From CAVPCY01 sp963702525 (lineage in GTDB: Bacteria; Actinomycetota; Coriobacteriia; Anaerosomatales; PHET01): 64,000 bases of DNA. Position 1 is the stretch's first letter. Each line of letters begins with the position of its first letter. The notes below the pieces were generated by a model. That model searched no databases. It had not been told where the DNA came from and saw only the letters and a program-made list of their open reading frames with translations. The translations under genes and the position numbers were made by a program. The DNA lies in NCBI GenBank assembly GCA_963702525.1, contig CAVPCY010000017.1, positions 62,001-126,000 on the forward strand, in the 5' to 3' direction. Positions 42,803-51,406 of this stretch are shown in pieces.

Positions 42803-43658
42803 GGCGGGACGTCTCATCGTCTGCGCGACGCCGATCGGCAACCTGGCCGACGTGACGCTGCGCGTGCTCGATGCGCTCCGCGAGGCCGATACGGTGCTTG
42901 CCGAGGACACCCGGGTCACTCGCAAGCTGTTCGCTCGCTACACGATCGCATCGTCTCTCGAGCGCTACGACGAGCACACCGCGTCGAAGCGGACTCCAGA
43001 GATCGTCGGGCGCATCGAGGCCGGCGAGTGTATCGCGCTCGTGTCCGACGCAGGCACCCCGGGCATCAGCGATCCCGGCGCGCGCCTTGTCGACGCGGCG
43101 CTGGACGCGGGGTTGTCGGTCGAGGTGTTGCCGGGTGCCTCGGCGATCCTGGCCGCGCTGGTCGCCAGCGGGCTGCCCACTGACGCCTTCTACTTCGGCG
43201 GCTTCGTGCCCCGCAAGAAGGGCGAGCGAGCGCGGCTGCTCGAATCGCTCGATTCGCTCGACGCGACACTCGTGTTCTACGAGTCGCCCAAGAGAACCGC
43301 CGCAACGCTTCGGGCGCTCTCCGAGGCATTCCCGGGGCGCACCGGGGCGATGGCGCGCGAGCTGACGAAGTTGCACGAGGAGGTGGTACGCGGCCCCTTG
43401 AGCGAGATCGCCGAGCACGTCGCACAACGCGAGAACCTCAAGGGGGAGGTCGTTGTGCTTGTGGGTCCGCCGGCTGGCAGAAGGACGGCTGCTACCTACC
43501 CCGAGGCCGTTGACGAAGAGCGCGTTCGCGCGATGGTCGCACGGCTCATCTCAGAGGGCACCACGCGCACGGCGGCCGTCAAGCAGGTGGCACGTGAGCT
43601 GGGTGTCGAGCGCAACGCGGTCTACGACCTGACGATGGGCAGGAAGGGCGAGGCCTAG
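42795..43658 (+). CDS. rsmI: 16S rRNA 2'-O-ribose C1402 methyltransferase RsmI
   Basis: 287 residues of the tetrapyrrole-methylase fold. RLIVCATPIGNLADVTLRVLDALREADTVLAEDTRVTRKLF, ECIALVSDAGTPGISDPGARLV, VLPGASAILAALVASGLPTDAFYFGGFVPRKKGERARLL and ARELTKLHEEVVRG are all RsmI signatures. The C-terminal helical tail (EGTTRTAAVKQVARELGVERNAVYDL) is the short HTH-like end of the family. It uses SAM to methylate C1402 in the ribosomal P site. Stop overlaps that of the convergent BadF-type gene. Confidence 0.95.
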   Translation: MPEAGRLIVCATPIGNLADVTLRVLDALREADTVLAEDTRVTRKLFARYTIASSLERYDEHTASKRTPEIVGRIEAGECIALVSDAGTPGISDPGARLVDAALDAGLSVEVLPGASAILAALVASGLPTDAFYFGGFVPRKKGERARLLESLDSLDATLVFYESPKRTAATLRALSEAFPGRTGAMARELTKLHEEVVRGPLSEIAEHVAQRENLKGEVVVLVGPPAGRRTAATYPEAVDEERVRAMVARLISEGTTRTAAVKQVARELGVERNAVYDLTMGRKGEA

Positions 43659-44731
43659 GTCTTCGTGAGCGTCTCGCTGCAGGTCCTGCACGCCGACCGG
43701 CCCTCCACCTCGATCATCTCGTCATGGGTCTCGCCCCAGAGCGAAGCCGTGGCGCCCTCACCGCCGGGTGTCCGCCGGGAGCGCATCCTCTCGAGTCCCT
43801 TCTCGCAGCGGTTGCCCCAGCCGTCGACGAGCTCGCCGTCGCGCACCGCGATCACGATCTCGCAGTTGTTCGCGCATCCGCCGCAGTCGTCGCCCACCGT
43901 CTCGAAGTCGCTATCGCGCGCTCCGAAGTCGAACGGAGCCCGGGTCTTTGACGCGCGAGCGAGGATCGCCGCGCCGATGGCGCCCATGAGGTGCCCGTGG
44001 GCGTCGACAGACACCTCGCAGTTCAGTGCGGTGGAGAACGCGCGTACGACGCCCGCGTTCTTGCTCACTCCGCCCTGAAACACGATTGGCGCGCGGATCT
44101 CCTTGCCCTTGCCCACGTTGTTCAGGTAGTTCTCGACTATCGCCGTGCACAGCCCAGCGATGATGTCGTCCACCGCGTGGCCTATCTGCGCCTTGTGCAC
44201 GAGGTCGGACTCGGCGAAGACCGTGCAGCGCCCGGCGATACGGGTGGGCCGCTGCGAGCGCAGCGCACGCTCGCCGAACTCCTCGACAGGGATCTCGAGC
44301 CGTCTGGCCTGGGCTGAGAGAAACGCCCCGGTCCCAGCGGCGCACAGCGTGTTCATCGCGTAGTCGACCGGGATTCCGTCCCGCACGACGATGATCTTGC
44401 TGTCCTGCCCGCCGATCTCGAGGATCGTTGCGACGTCAGGGCGATACGACAGCGTCCCCATGGCATGTGCGGTGATCTCGTTCTTGACCGACTGCGCTGA
44501 CAACATCGCGCCGATGAGCTCGCGAGCCGACCCGGTCGTGCCTACTGAGGTGATCCGAAGGCCTGCCGAGACGGTCTGGGGTTCGATCTCTCGTAGCAGG
44601 CGTCGGACCGCTCCCACGGGGTTGCCCTCTGTCCATAGGTAGGAGGAGGCGAGCACGCGCCCGCTCTCGTCGATTGCGACCGCCTTGGTCGAGATCGAAC
44701 CGACGTCGACACCGAGGTACCCGTCACGCAT
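43655..44731 (-). CDS. BadF/HgdC-type acyl-CoA dehydratase activase with extended C-terminus
   Basis: 358 residues. The ASKHA ATPase motifs are GVDVGSISTKAVAID, TSVGTTGSARELIG, EIGGQDSKIIVV, NTLCAAGTGAFLSAQA (cluster Cys), GRCTVFAESDLVHKAQ (second Cys) and VFQGGVSKNAGVVRA. Such proteins use ATP to inject an electron into 2-hydroxyacyl-CoA dehydratase-type [4Fe-4S] partners. Beyond the usual 270 residues lies a Cys-rich extension (CGGCANNCEI, GNRCEKG) ending in a 28-residue tail (GETHDEMIEVEGR..C..CSET) that closely matches the end of the AbrB-type gene 3 kb upstream. Overlaps the next gene (44724-44731). Confidence 0.88.
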   Translation of the reverse strand: MRDGYLGVDVGSISTKAVAIDESGRVLASSYLWTEGNPVGAVRRLLREIEPQTVSAGLRITSVGTTGSARELIGAMLSAQSVKNEITAHAMGTLSYRPDVATILEIGGQDSKIIVVRDGIPVDYAMNTLCAAGTGAFLSAQARRLEIPVEEFGERALRSQRPTRIAGRCTVFAESDLVHKAQIGHAVDDIIAGLCTAIVENYLNNVGKGKEIRAPIVFQGGVSKNAGVVRAFSTALNCEVSVDAHGHLMGAIGAAILARASKTRAPFDFGARDSDFETVGDDCGGCANNCEIVIAVRDGELVDGWGNRCEKGLERMRSRRTPGGEGATASLWGETHDEMIEVEGRSACRTCSETLTKT

Positions 44732-45810
44732 TGATGAGACCCGCCTCTCGAGCTCGCAGCATGTCGACGAAGGCCTCGACGCGTGTGCGAAGTCCGGTCT
44801 CCGCAGCCTGGGCGTCGCAGCTCACGAACAGAATGGGGAACGTGTGCTCTCGCGAGATTCTCTGCATGGCGGTCATGGCGTTGACCTCGGGCATGCACCC
44901 GAATGGCTTGAGATGGACCGCACCGTCGAAGCCTCCGCGAAGGGCATCGAGCGTCCGGGCCACGCTCTCAGTGCCCTCCGCGCCCAGGTGGTAGGTCACG
45001 TATGGCGCAGCGTGTCTCAGCATCTCTCTCACGTGCGAACGATAGGTGACGGTGTCTCGGATGAGGGTGGTCAGGTCGAGATGGCGATGCACCTCGACGC
45101 CGTTTCGCGCGAGCTCGTCTTCGACCCGGTAGTTGGAGAACGGCTCCATCACGACGTACAGCTCTCCGACCACCTGCACGCGCAGCCGGCGCTCCGGGTG
45201 CTGCAGCGGGACCGCTCGCAGAAGCGCGAGCGTGTCGCCGAGTAGATCGTCCACGTACCTGCGGGTCTTGGCTCCGTCGAGCTGGTGAAGGAAGCGGGCC
45301 TCTATGCTGCGCATTGCGCCGGGAGTAGCCTCGAACCCGACGTTCTTGCGGATGAAGTCCTGCACGGCATCGATAGCCTCGCCCATATGGAACGCGTGCC
45401 AGAAGCATGCCGCGACACGCGCCATGGAGACGTGCGGTGCCGCCTTGTCGCGGAACTCCCGTGACGATGTCGAGGATGTTGCTGCCGCCCTCGAAGCGCA
45501 CGAACTCGAAGTCGTAGCCCAGGTCGCGAAGAATGGTCTCCTGGATCTCAGCGTAGTAGCTGAAGCGGCAACCGCCGCCCACCTGGCATATCACGTTGGC
45601 TCCTCGGTCGAGCGCTTCGATGAAGTTGCCGAGGTTGTACTTGAACGGCACGCACACGAACTCCGGGCTGTTGAGTGCACCGAGTTCGATTGTCCGGCGC
45701 GTGATCTTGGGCGGGACGACCACCTCGCACCCGCTGAGTTCGGCGATGGACTTGACTGCCACCCAGTAGTCTCCCATGTGTGGGAAGGTGATGCGCCGCG
45801 GCTCACTCAT
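44724..45810 (-). CDS. Acyl-CoA dehydratase component-like protein, HgdB/DUF2229 region (frameshifted)
   Basis: About 361 residues. PHMGDYWVAVKSIAEL, VVVPPKITRRTIELGALNSPEFVCVPFKYNLGNFIEALDRGAN and CQVGGGCRFSYYAE match the second half of DUF2229/HgdB-like proteins, and HLKPFGCMPEVNAMTAMQRISREHTFPILFVSCDAQ the cluster-binding end. One extra base near 45467 splits it (restored: REFRDKAAPHVSMARVAACFW). Start ATG at 45810 overlaps the stop of the preceding gene (ATGA). Together the three genes equal the domains of the large fused activase proteins of other anaerobes. Confidence 0.85.
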
Positions 45811-46736
45811 CCGACACACCTCATCTTCACGATGTCGCAGAAGCTCTCGAGGCGCGTGTGGAGGCCCCCGGTCCCGGTCAGTTCATCGAGTACGATGACG
45901 CACACCGGCAGCTCGCTCACGCGGCGCTGAATGAGCTCGGCGCAGAGCGAATCCGGCCCGCAGGGGAAGCTTACGAGCAGCACGATTCCGTCGATACGCT
46001 CGCGAAGCGCGAGTACGGCGCCGACCTGCTCTTGGTTGTACACCCACTTCAGCGTAGGGGAGAGCGCCTGCGCAAGCTCCCGGCACCGCCGGGTGTTCAC
46101 CCGGTCGGACCGCAACACGGTCACGTCTTGCTTGCCGAGAAACGACAGGGCCGGTTCGCCCATAAGCGCGTCGTCGAGGATGTAGCGGTGCCCCACTACG
46201 AGCACTCTCGGCCGCCCGGTATCTGTCTCGAGCACCTTCTCCTGGGCGACTTGTTCGGCGTGCCGGTCGGCTGCGCGACGCTCATCGGCGATGCGCCATG
46301 CGTTTCGGGCAACCGCACGCGAAGCCCCGAGATCCCGCCCGAATCTGAGGAGTGCACCGCGCTCCCGGCAACCGAACACCGTGTCGACGTCGTAGCCCAA
46401 GACGTCGACGTCCGGGAAGACGTTGCGCGTTATGTCGTACGCCGCCCAGAACTTGACGCACGTGTCGTCGTGCCCGGCTTCCTGCGAGGCATAGCGCGGT
46501 ACGAGCACTCGGTCCACAGACGATGCGATCGCGTCGACATGCCCGAGGTGGATCTTCATCGGGAGACAACTCTCATCGGTAGCCAACGAGACTCCGCGCT
46601 CGAGGATGCGTCGGTTGGTGGGGGGGCTCACGACAGGTGACGCGCCCAGCGCCTCAAGGAATGTGTACGCAAGGGCACTCTCGCTGTGGTGAAACATCGA
46701 GCGAGGAATCCCTATGCGCGTGTGCGCGACTCCCAC
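45807..46736 (-). CDS. DUF2229 acyl-CoA dehydratase activase-related protein
   Basis: 309 residues. RIGIPRSMFHHSESALAYTFLEALGASPVVSPPTNRRILERGVSLATDESCLPMKIHLGHV is the DUF2229 start, with the conserved SCLPMK cysteine, followed by DRVLVPRYAS and, near the end, SFPCGPDSLCAELI. These Cys probably hold a [4Fe-4S] cluster. First of three coupled minus-strand genes (46736 down to 43655). The substrate is unknown; members are tied to radical dehydration or to unexplained ATP-dependent reductions. Confidence 0.87.
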   Translation of the reverse strand: MGVAHTRIGIPRSMFHHSESALAYTFLEALGASPVVSPPTNRRILERGVSLATDESCLPMKIHLGHVDAIASSVDRVLVPRYASQEAGHDDTCVKFWAAYDITRNVFPDVDVLGYDVDTVFGCRERGALLRFGRDLGASRAVARNAWRIADERRAADRHAEQVAQEKVLETDTGRPRVLVVGHRYILDDALMGEPALSFLGKQDVTVLRSDRVNTRRCRELAQALSPTLKWVYNQEQVGAVLALRERIDGIVLLVSFPCGPDSLCAELIQRRVSELPVCVIVLDELTGTGGLHTRLESFCDIVKMRCVG

Positions 46737-46811
46737 TACTCCGCCCCCAAGGCGCCCGTAGTGCTGAGTTGTGTGTATACCCGTGGGGGGCGGAAGTGTG
46801 CTTCGCGGCGC

Positions 46812-47057
46812 CTAGCTCTTCTTGACCGTCTCGATGCAGTTGGAGCAGACGGGGCGGCCCTTCACCTCGGTCATCTTGTCGAGCGTCTCGCCGCACAGTG
46901 CGCACGCGTCCTTGTGCTTCTGCAAGATGATGCGGTCGCCTTCAACGAAGATCGCCATCGGGTCCTTGACGCTGATGCCCAGCGTCCGACGCAACTCCAT
47001 GGGAATCACGATACGGCCCAAATCGTCGACTCGCCGGACGATGCCCGTGTCGTGCAT
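46812..47057 (-). CDS. AbrB/SpoVT-type transcriptional regulator with C-terminal zinc ribbon
   Basis: 81 residues. Residues 1-50 are an AbrB swapped-hairpin DNA-binding domain: TGIVRRVDDLGRIVIPMELRRTLGI...DPMAIFVEGDRIILQK. The tail has two CxxC pairs (CALC and CSNC), a small zinc ribbon, in the stretch LCGETLDKMTEVKGRPVC. The same tail, with only the second CxxC, ends the BadF-type protein at 43655. AbrB-type proteins regulate transition-state and stationary-phase genes. GGAGGGG lies upstream of the ATG at 47057. Divergent from metG. Confidence 0.9.
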   Translation of the reverse strand: MHDTGIVRRVDDLGRIVIPMELRRTLGISVKDPMAIFVEGDRIILQKHKDACALCGETLDKMTEVKGRPVCSNCIETVKKS

Positions 47058-47182
47058 GACGACCACCCCTCCGATGTCTGCGCGTGTGGGGAGGGCGCAA
47101 ACGGTTAGAATCACTCGGTAGGCTTTCCGCTATGGCAGCTCACCTTCCAGTATTACCCACGACCTCGGAGTCCCGAAACACG

Positions 47183-48742
47183 ATGTGCGCACAGTCTTTC
47201 TACCTCACCACGCCTATCTACTACGTGAACTCGGTGCCCCACCTCGGCACCGCCTACACGACGGTCGCTGCCGACGCGCTCGCACGCTACCGTCGCATGC
47301 TCGGCGATGACGTGCACTTCCTGACCGGGCTCGACGAGCATGGGCAGAAGGTCGAGCAGGCGGCTACCGAGAACGGCATGACGCCACAGGCGTGGGTCGA
47401 CTCCATCGCGCCCAAGTTCCAGGCGTCGTGGGAGATGCTCGACATCACCCACGATGACTTCATCCGCACGACGCAGGAGCGCCATGAGCGCGGAGTGCAG
47501 CGTCTGGCACAGGTGCTCTACGACCGCGGTGACATCTACAAGGGACACTACGAGGGCTGGTACTGCGTTCCCGACGAGACCTACTGGACCGAGGGCGATC
47601 TGGGCGAGGGGAGCACTTGCCCGCAGTGCGGCCGGCCCGTCGAGTTCGTCCGTGAGGACAACTACTTCTTCAAGCTCTCGGCCTACGCCGAGGAACTGCT
47701 CGCGCTCTACGAGGCCAATCCCGATTTCATCCGCCCCGAGACCAGGCGCAACGAGGTCGTGAGCTTCGTCAAAGGCGGCCTTCGCGACCTTTCGATCTCG
47801 CGCGCCAACGTGAAGTGGGGGGTTCCGCTCCCGTGGGACCGGACGCACACGATGTATGTGTGGTTCGATGCGCTGATCAACTACATCACGGCTGTGGGAT
47901 ACGGAGATCCCGATAAGGCCGCCGAGTTCGAGCACCGCTGGCCCGCGCAGATCCACTTCGTGGGAAAGGACATCATCCGGTTCCACTGTGTGATCTGGCC
48001 GGCGATGCTCATGGCCGCGGGCATCCCGGTGCCCCACAGCGTGTTCGCGCATGGCTTCCTGCTCACAAAGGGCGAGAAGATGAGCAAGTCGAAGGGCAAC
48101 GCGGTCTCGCCGGCTCAGCTCGTTGAGCGCTTCGGCGTCGACGGGTACCGCTACTACTTCTTGCGCGACGTGCAGTTCGGCACCGATGGCTCCGTCTCGA
48201 TGGAGGCGATGGTCCAGCGCTACAACGGTGATCTGGCCAACGACTGGGGCAACCTGTGCTCTCGGCTGTTCAACATGGTCGGCAAGTACTTCGACGGCGC
48301 GGTGCCCGATCCGGCAGGCTCGCCGACGCTCACCGAGGACGACGCAGAACTGCGCGACATCGCGCTGCGTCTGCCCGAGCGTTACGACTCGGCGATGGCC
48401 TCGCTCGACTACGCCGGCGCGCTGGAGGCCACCTGGGACCTGGTCAAGCGGGCCAACCGCTACATCGAGGACTCTGCGCCGTGGAACCTCGCGAAGTCCG
48501 AGCAGACGATGGGCCGGCTTGGTGCCGTGCTCTACAACGCGCTCGAAGCGGTCCGCATCGCCGCGCTGTTCTGCGCACCGGTCATGCCTGCCACCTCCGC
48601 CGAGGTCTGGCGGCGGCTGGAACTCGCCGACATCACCGCCGTCACCGACCTCGCTGCCGAGGCGCAGTGGGGACGGCTGCCCGTCGGCAATGCTGTCGTG
48701 AAGGGCGACCCGCTCTTCCCGCGCATCGTCGAGGACGCCTAG
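47183..48742 (+). CDS. metG: Methionyl-tRNA synthetase
   Basis: 519 residues. Class I signatures: YYVNSVPHLGTAYTTVAADALARY (HIGH-type HLGT) and LLTKGEKMSKSKGNAVSP (KMSKS). A single CPQC pair marks the short knuckle of the one-zinc MetRS type, and the anticodon-binding helices follow (YNGDLANDWGNLCSRLFNM). There is no C-terminal tRNA-binding (EMAP) domain. ATG at 47183 has GGAG about 15 bases upstream; ATG at 47132 is possible but adds 17 unusual residues. Followed 15 bases later by tatD, a common arrangement. Confidence 0.95.
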   Translation: MCAQSFYLTTPIYYVNSVPHLGTAYTTVAADALARYRRMLGDDVHFLTGLDEHGQKVEQAATENGMTPQAWVDSIAPKFQASWEMLDITHDDFIRTTQERHERGVQRLAQVLYDRGDIYKGHYEGWYCVPDETYWTEGDLGEGSTCPQCGRPVEFVREDNYFFKLSAYAEELLALYEANPDFIRPETRRNEVVSFVKGGLRDLSISRANVKWGVPLPWDRTHTMYVWFDALINYITAVGYGDPDKAAEFEHRWPAQIHFVGKDIIRFHCVIWPAMLMAAGIPVPHSVFAHGFLLTKGEKMSKSKGNAVSPAQLVERFGVDGYRYYFLRDVQFGTDGSVSMEAMVQRYNGDLANDWGNLCSRLFNMVGKYFDGAVPDPAGSPTLTEDDAELRDIALRLPERYDSAMASLDYAGALEATWDLVKRANRYIEDSAPWNLAKSEQTMGRLGAVLYNALEAVRIAALFCAPVMPATSAEVWRRLELADITAVTDLAAEAQWGRLPVGNAVVKGDPLFPRIVEDA

Positions 48743-48757
48743 GCGAGGTCGGATGCC

Positions 48758-49648
48758 ATGAACGCGCTGATTCCGCTGTTCGTCGACGGCAAGGGCCGAG
48801 AAGTCCTCGCACCGGACTTCGGGGGCGCCCCCGTCGCCGACACGCACGCGCACCTCGACATGCTCGAAGATCCCGCGCTCGCGCTCGCGAGAGCGGCGCT
48901 TGCGGGAGTGCGCTTCGTGGCCACCGTGGCAGATGTCACCGAGGACGCATGGCGCACCTTCGACGAGCTGCCCAGCTGGCTGTCGAACGCCGCCGAGATG
49001 CTTCGCTCGGCAGGCCGAGAAGACCTCGAGCTCCCGAGAGTCCGCGTCGTGGTGGGGGCGCATCCGCACAACGCCAAGGAGTGGAGCGCAGAACGGGAGG
49101 CGGAGTTCCGCCGACTTGCTGCGGATCCGCTGACCTGTGCGGTAGGGGAGATGGGACTGGACTACCACTACGATCACTCACCGCGTGACGTCCAGCGAGA
49201 CCGCTTCGCCACGCATCTTGAGCTGGCCCGAGAGTACGGTCTGCCCGCCGTCGTGCATCTGCGCGAAGCACACGACGACGGCCTGGCCATCCTGCGCGAG
49301 CACGGCGTCCCATCGGCCGGGTGCGTCCTGCACTGCTTCAATCTGGGGCCTGAGGTGATGGCGCCGTTCCTTGCGCTGGGTTGCCACGTCAGCTTCGCGG
49401 GACCCGTCACCTTCAAGAAGGCCGAGGAGGTCCGCTCATCGGCTCGCGAGGTGCCGGCAGGCCGGCTGCTCACCGAAACCGACTGCCCGTTCATGGCTCC
49501 CGAGCCGTTCAGGGGCACGAAGAACGAGCCCGCGCTGGTGGTGTTCACAGCCGGCATGCTGGCCAGATCCCGCGCCGAGGATCCGTCGGAGTTCGCCGTC
49601 ACCGCCTTCGACGCGGCCCGTTCGCTGTTTGACGGTGGGCGACGATGA
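48758..49648 (+). CDS. tatD: TatD family metal-dependent hydrolase (DNase)
   Basis: 296 residues. Metal-binding motifs: VADTHAHLDMLE (HxH), AVGEMGLDYHYDHS (Glu), LPAVVHLREA (His), CVLHCFNLG (His) and LLTETDCPFMAPEP (Asp). An N-terminal extension of about 20 residues precedes the usual start. TatD proteins are 3'-5' exonucleases on DNA and may act in repair. It overlaps the next gene by ATGA and follows metG. Confidence 0.93.
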   Translation: MNALIPLFVDGKGREVLAPDFGGAPVADTHAHLDMLEDPALALARAALAGVRFVATVADVTEDAWRTFDELPSWLSNAAEMLRSAGREDLELPRVRVVVGAHPHNAKEWSAEREAEFRRLAADPLTCAVGEMGLDYHYDHSPRDVQRDRFATHLELAREYGLPAVVHLREAHDDGLAILREHGVPSAGCVLHCFNLGPEVMAPFLALGCHVSFAGPVTFKKAEEVRSSAREVPAGRLLTETDCPFMAPEPFRGTKNEPALVVFTAGMLARSRAEDPSEFAVTAFDAARSLFDGGRR

Positions 49649-50247
49649 GTGGCTCCGCGCGCGTCCTGTGCATCGCGGGCAGTCCGCGCCGCAACGGCAA
49701 CTCGGACCGGCTCCTTGATTCGCTCGCCAAAGGCGTCGCGGAGGCGGGGGGCGATCCCCTGCGGCTTGTCGCGGCGGACGCGGGCATCGCGCCGTGCCGC
49801 GGCTGTCACCGCTGCTCGAAAGATGGCCAGTGCGTGGTGCGCGACGGAATGGACGACGTGTACCGCATGCTCGACTCGGCCGACGCGATAGCGATAGCCA
49901 CGCCGGTGTTCTTCGCGACCGTGCCCGCCGTGCTCAAAGCGATGTACGACCGCTGCCAGCCCTACTGGGCACGCCGCTACGTGCTGGGAGAGCCACCACC
50001 CGTGCGCAAGCGGCCCGGCGCTCTGCTGGTTGTGGGCGGCGGTGGCGATCCGTTCGGAACGACGTGCGCGGTCACTCCGACGAACAGCATCTTCGGGGTG
50101 CTCGGTGTCTCACTCGACCACGTTCTTGAGGTGCTCGGCCCCGACGAACCCCGCGACATCGAGCGCTACCCGGACGAGCTCGGTCGGGCGCATGCGATCG
50201 GTCTGGAGCTCGGTCACGGCGCCTCCGGAGCGCCCGTGCACGGCTAG
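49645..50247 (+). CDS. NADPH-dependent FMN reductase / flavodoxin-fold protein
   Basis: 200 residues of flavodoxin fold. FMN phosphate loop GSPRRNGNSDRLLDSLAKG, then PCRGCHRCSKDGQCVVRDGMDDVYRML, typical of iron-sulfur flavoproteins with a compact Cys motif, and AIATPVFFATVPAVLKAMYDRCQPYW. The Cys cluster (CRGCHRC...C) is the same as in the Isf/multimeric flavodoxin group and may bind [4Fe-4S] or act in disulfide chemistry. Overlaps tatD by four bases. Confidence 0.87.
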   Translation: MSGSARVLCIAGSPRRNGNSDRLLDSLAKGVAEAGGDPLRLVAADAGIAPCRGCHRCSKDGQCVVRDGMDDVYRMLDSADAIAIATPVFFATVPAVLKAMYDRCQPYWARRYVLGEPPPVRKRPGALLVVGGGGDPFGTTCAVTPTNSIFGVLGVSLDHVLEVLGPDEPRDIERYPDELGRAHAIGLELGHGASGAPVHG

Positions 50248-50378
50248 CCTCGCGGGCTCTTCTCGGCTGCGTTCCGTGGCGACCTGCGTGTTTGCGTCGA
50301 GTCCGGCGTCGCGGTAGCATCGGAACTCCCCCTCTGTTACCGGGGCGTTGCCGTACCGTCGATTTCGCGAGGGATTTG

Positions 50379-51404
50379 ATGCGGGTCCGAACCAGGCGTT
50401 CGGCCCGGTCTCTCAAGCCACAACACATCGCCGCAGCCGCCATTCCACTACTGATCGTCACACTGAGCGTGACCGGGTTCATGTGGGCACAGAAGGACGT
50501 CACAGTCGTCGTCGACGGCCGTGCTGTCCGAGTGCAGACTCAGGCCTCAGATGTGGCACAGGCTCTCGCGGACGCCGAAGTGACGGTTGACGGCAACGAC
50601 ATGGTCACTCCGCCCCGCACGAGCGACATCGAGTCGGGGGACACCGTTGTCGTGCGGCACTCCGTTCCCGTCACGGTCGATCTCGGTCAGGACGAGGTCG
50701 AGGTCGATGTGGTGGGCGACACTGTCGCCGACGCGCTCGTTGCCGCCGGCGCTGAGACGATGGACACCACTGCGGTCACTCCGCCGCTCGAGCAACCCCT
50801 TGAGCCGGGGATGACGATCGCCGTGCCGGCGGTCTTCACTCGCATCACGAGTGAGGAGCAGACGCTCACTCCAAGAGTCGAGCTGCAAGCGGACTCGTCG
50901 CTGCCCAAGGGCGAGCGGCGTGTCATCACCGGCGGGTCTCCCGGGAAGATGCTGTGCGTCTATCGGGTGACGGTCAATGACGGCGTCGAGGGCACCCCCA
51001 CCCTGAGTGCTCAGCGGGTCCTCGACCCATCGGCACCGCGGATCGTCGCGGTGGGCACCGGCGCACGCCGAACCGCCCGACGTGCGGCGTTCGTCCGCCA
51101 TAGGGTCCCCAAGCCACCCAAGACCGGTCGGAAGATGCGTGTGGAGACGACCGCATATTCGCCGAGGGAACCCGGGTTGGACTTCGTCACGGCGACCGGC
51201 GCGCGTGCCCGCCACGGTGTGATCGCCGTCGACCCGCGAGTGATCCCGCTTGGCACGCACGTCTACGTCCCGGGCTATGGGTACGCCGTGGCCGCGGATA
51301 CCGGCGGCGCGATCAAGGGGCGTCGCGTCGACCTGTGCTTCGAGACGGTTGCCGAGTGCGACCGTTGGGGCCGCCGCGACGTCACGATCATCGTCCTCGA
51401 CTGA
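50379..51404 (+). CDS. DUF348-G5-3D domain cell-wall protein (YabE/Rpf-related)
   Basis: 341 residues. A membrane anchor (IAAAAIPLLIVTLSVTGFMWA) is followed by two DUF348 repeats (DVTVVVDGRAVRVQTQASDVAQALADAEV; VEVDVVGDTVADALVAAGAET), a G5 domain (TRITSEEQTLTPRVELQADSSLPKGERRVI) and a 3D domain (TTAYSPRE...TGARARHGVIAVDPRVIPLGTHVYVPGYG, ADTGGAIKGRRVDLCF). Such proteins remodel peptidoglycan (lytic transglycosylase-like 3D fold) and replace the resuscitation factor in Firmicutes. GAGGGA precedes the ATG. rsmA follows three bases later, as with yabE-ksgA in Bacillus. Confidence 0.92.
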   Translation: MRVRTRRSARSLKPQHIAAAAIPLLIVTLSVTGFMWAQKDVTVVVDGRAVRVQTQASDVAQALADAEVTVDGNDMVTPPRTSDIESGDTVVVRHSVPVTVDLGQDEVEVDVVGDTVADALVAAGAETMDTTAVTPPLEQPLEPGMTIAVPAVFTRITSEEQTLTPRVELQADSSLPKGERRVITGGSPGKMLCVYRVTVNDGVEGTPTLSAQRVLDPSAPRIVAVGTGARRTARRAAFVRHRVPKPPKTGRKMRVETTAYSPREPGLDFVTATGARARHGVIAVDPRVIPLGTHVYVPGYGYAVAADTGGAIKGRRVDLCFETVAECDRWGRRDVTIIVLD

Positions 51405-51406
51405 CG

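Noticed and set aside
47153..49177. A 674-codon open frame on the minus strand
   Set aside because: It lies opposite metG and tatD, whose motifs are unmistakable; such long antisense frames are expected in GC-rich DNA.
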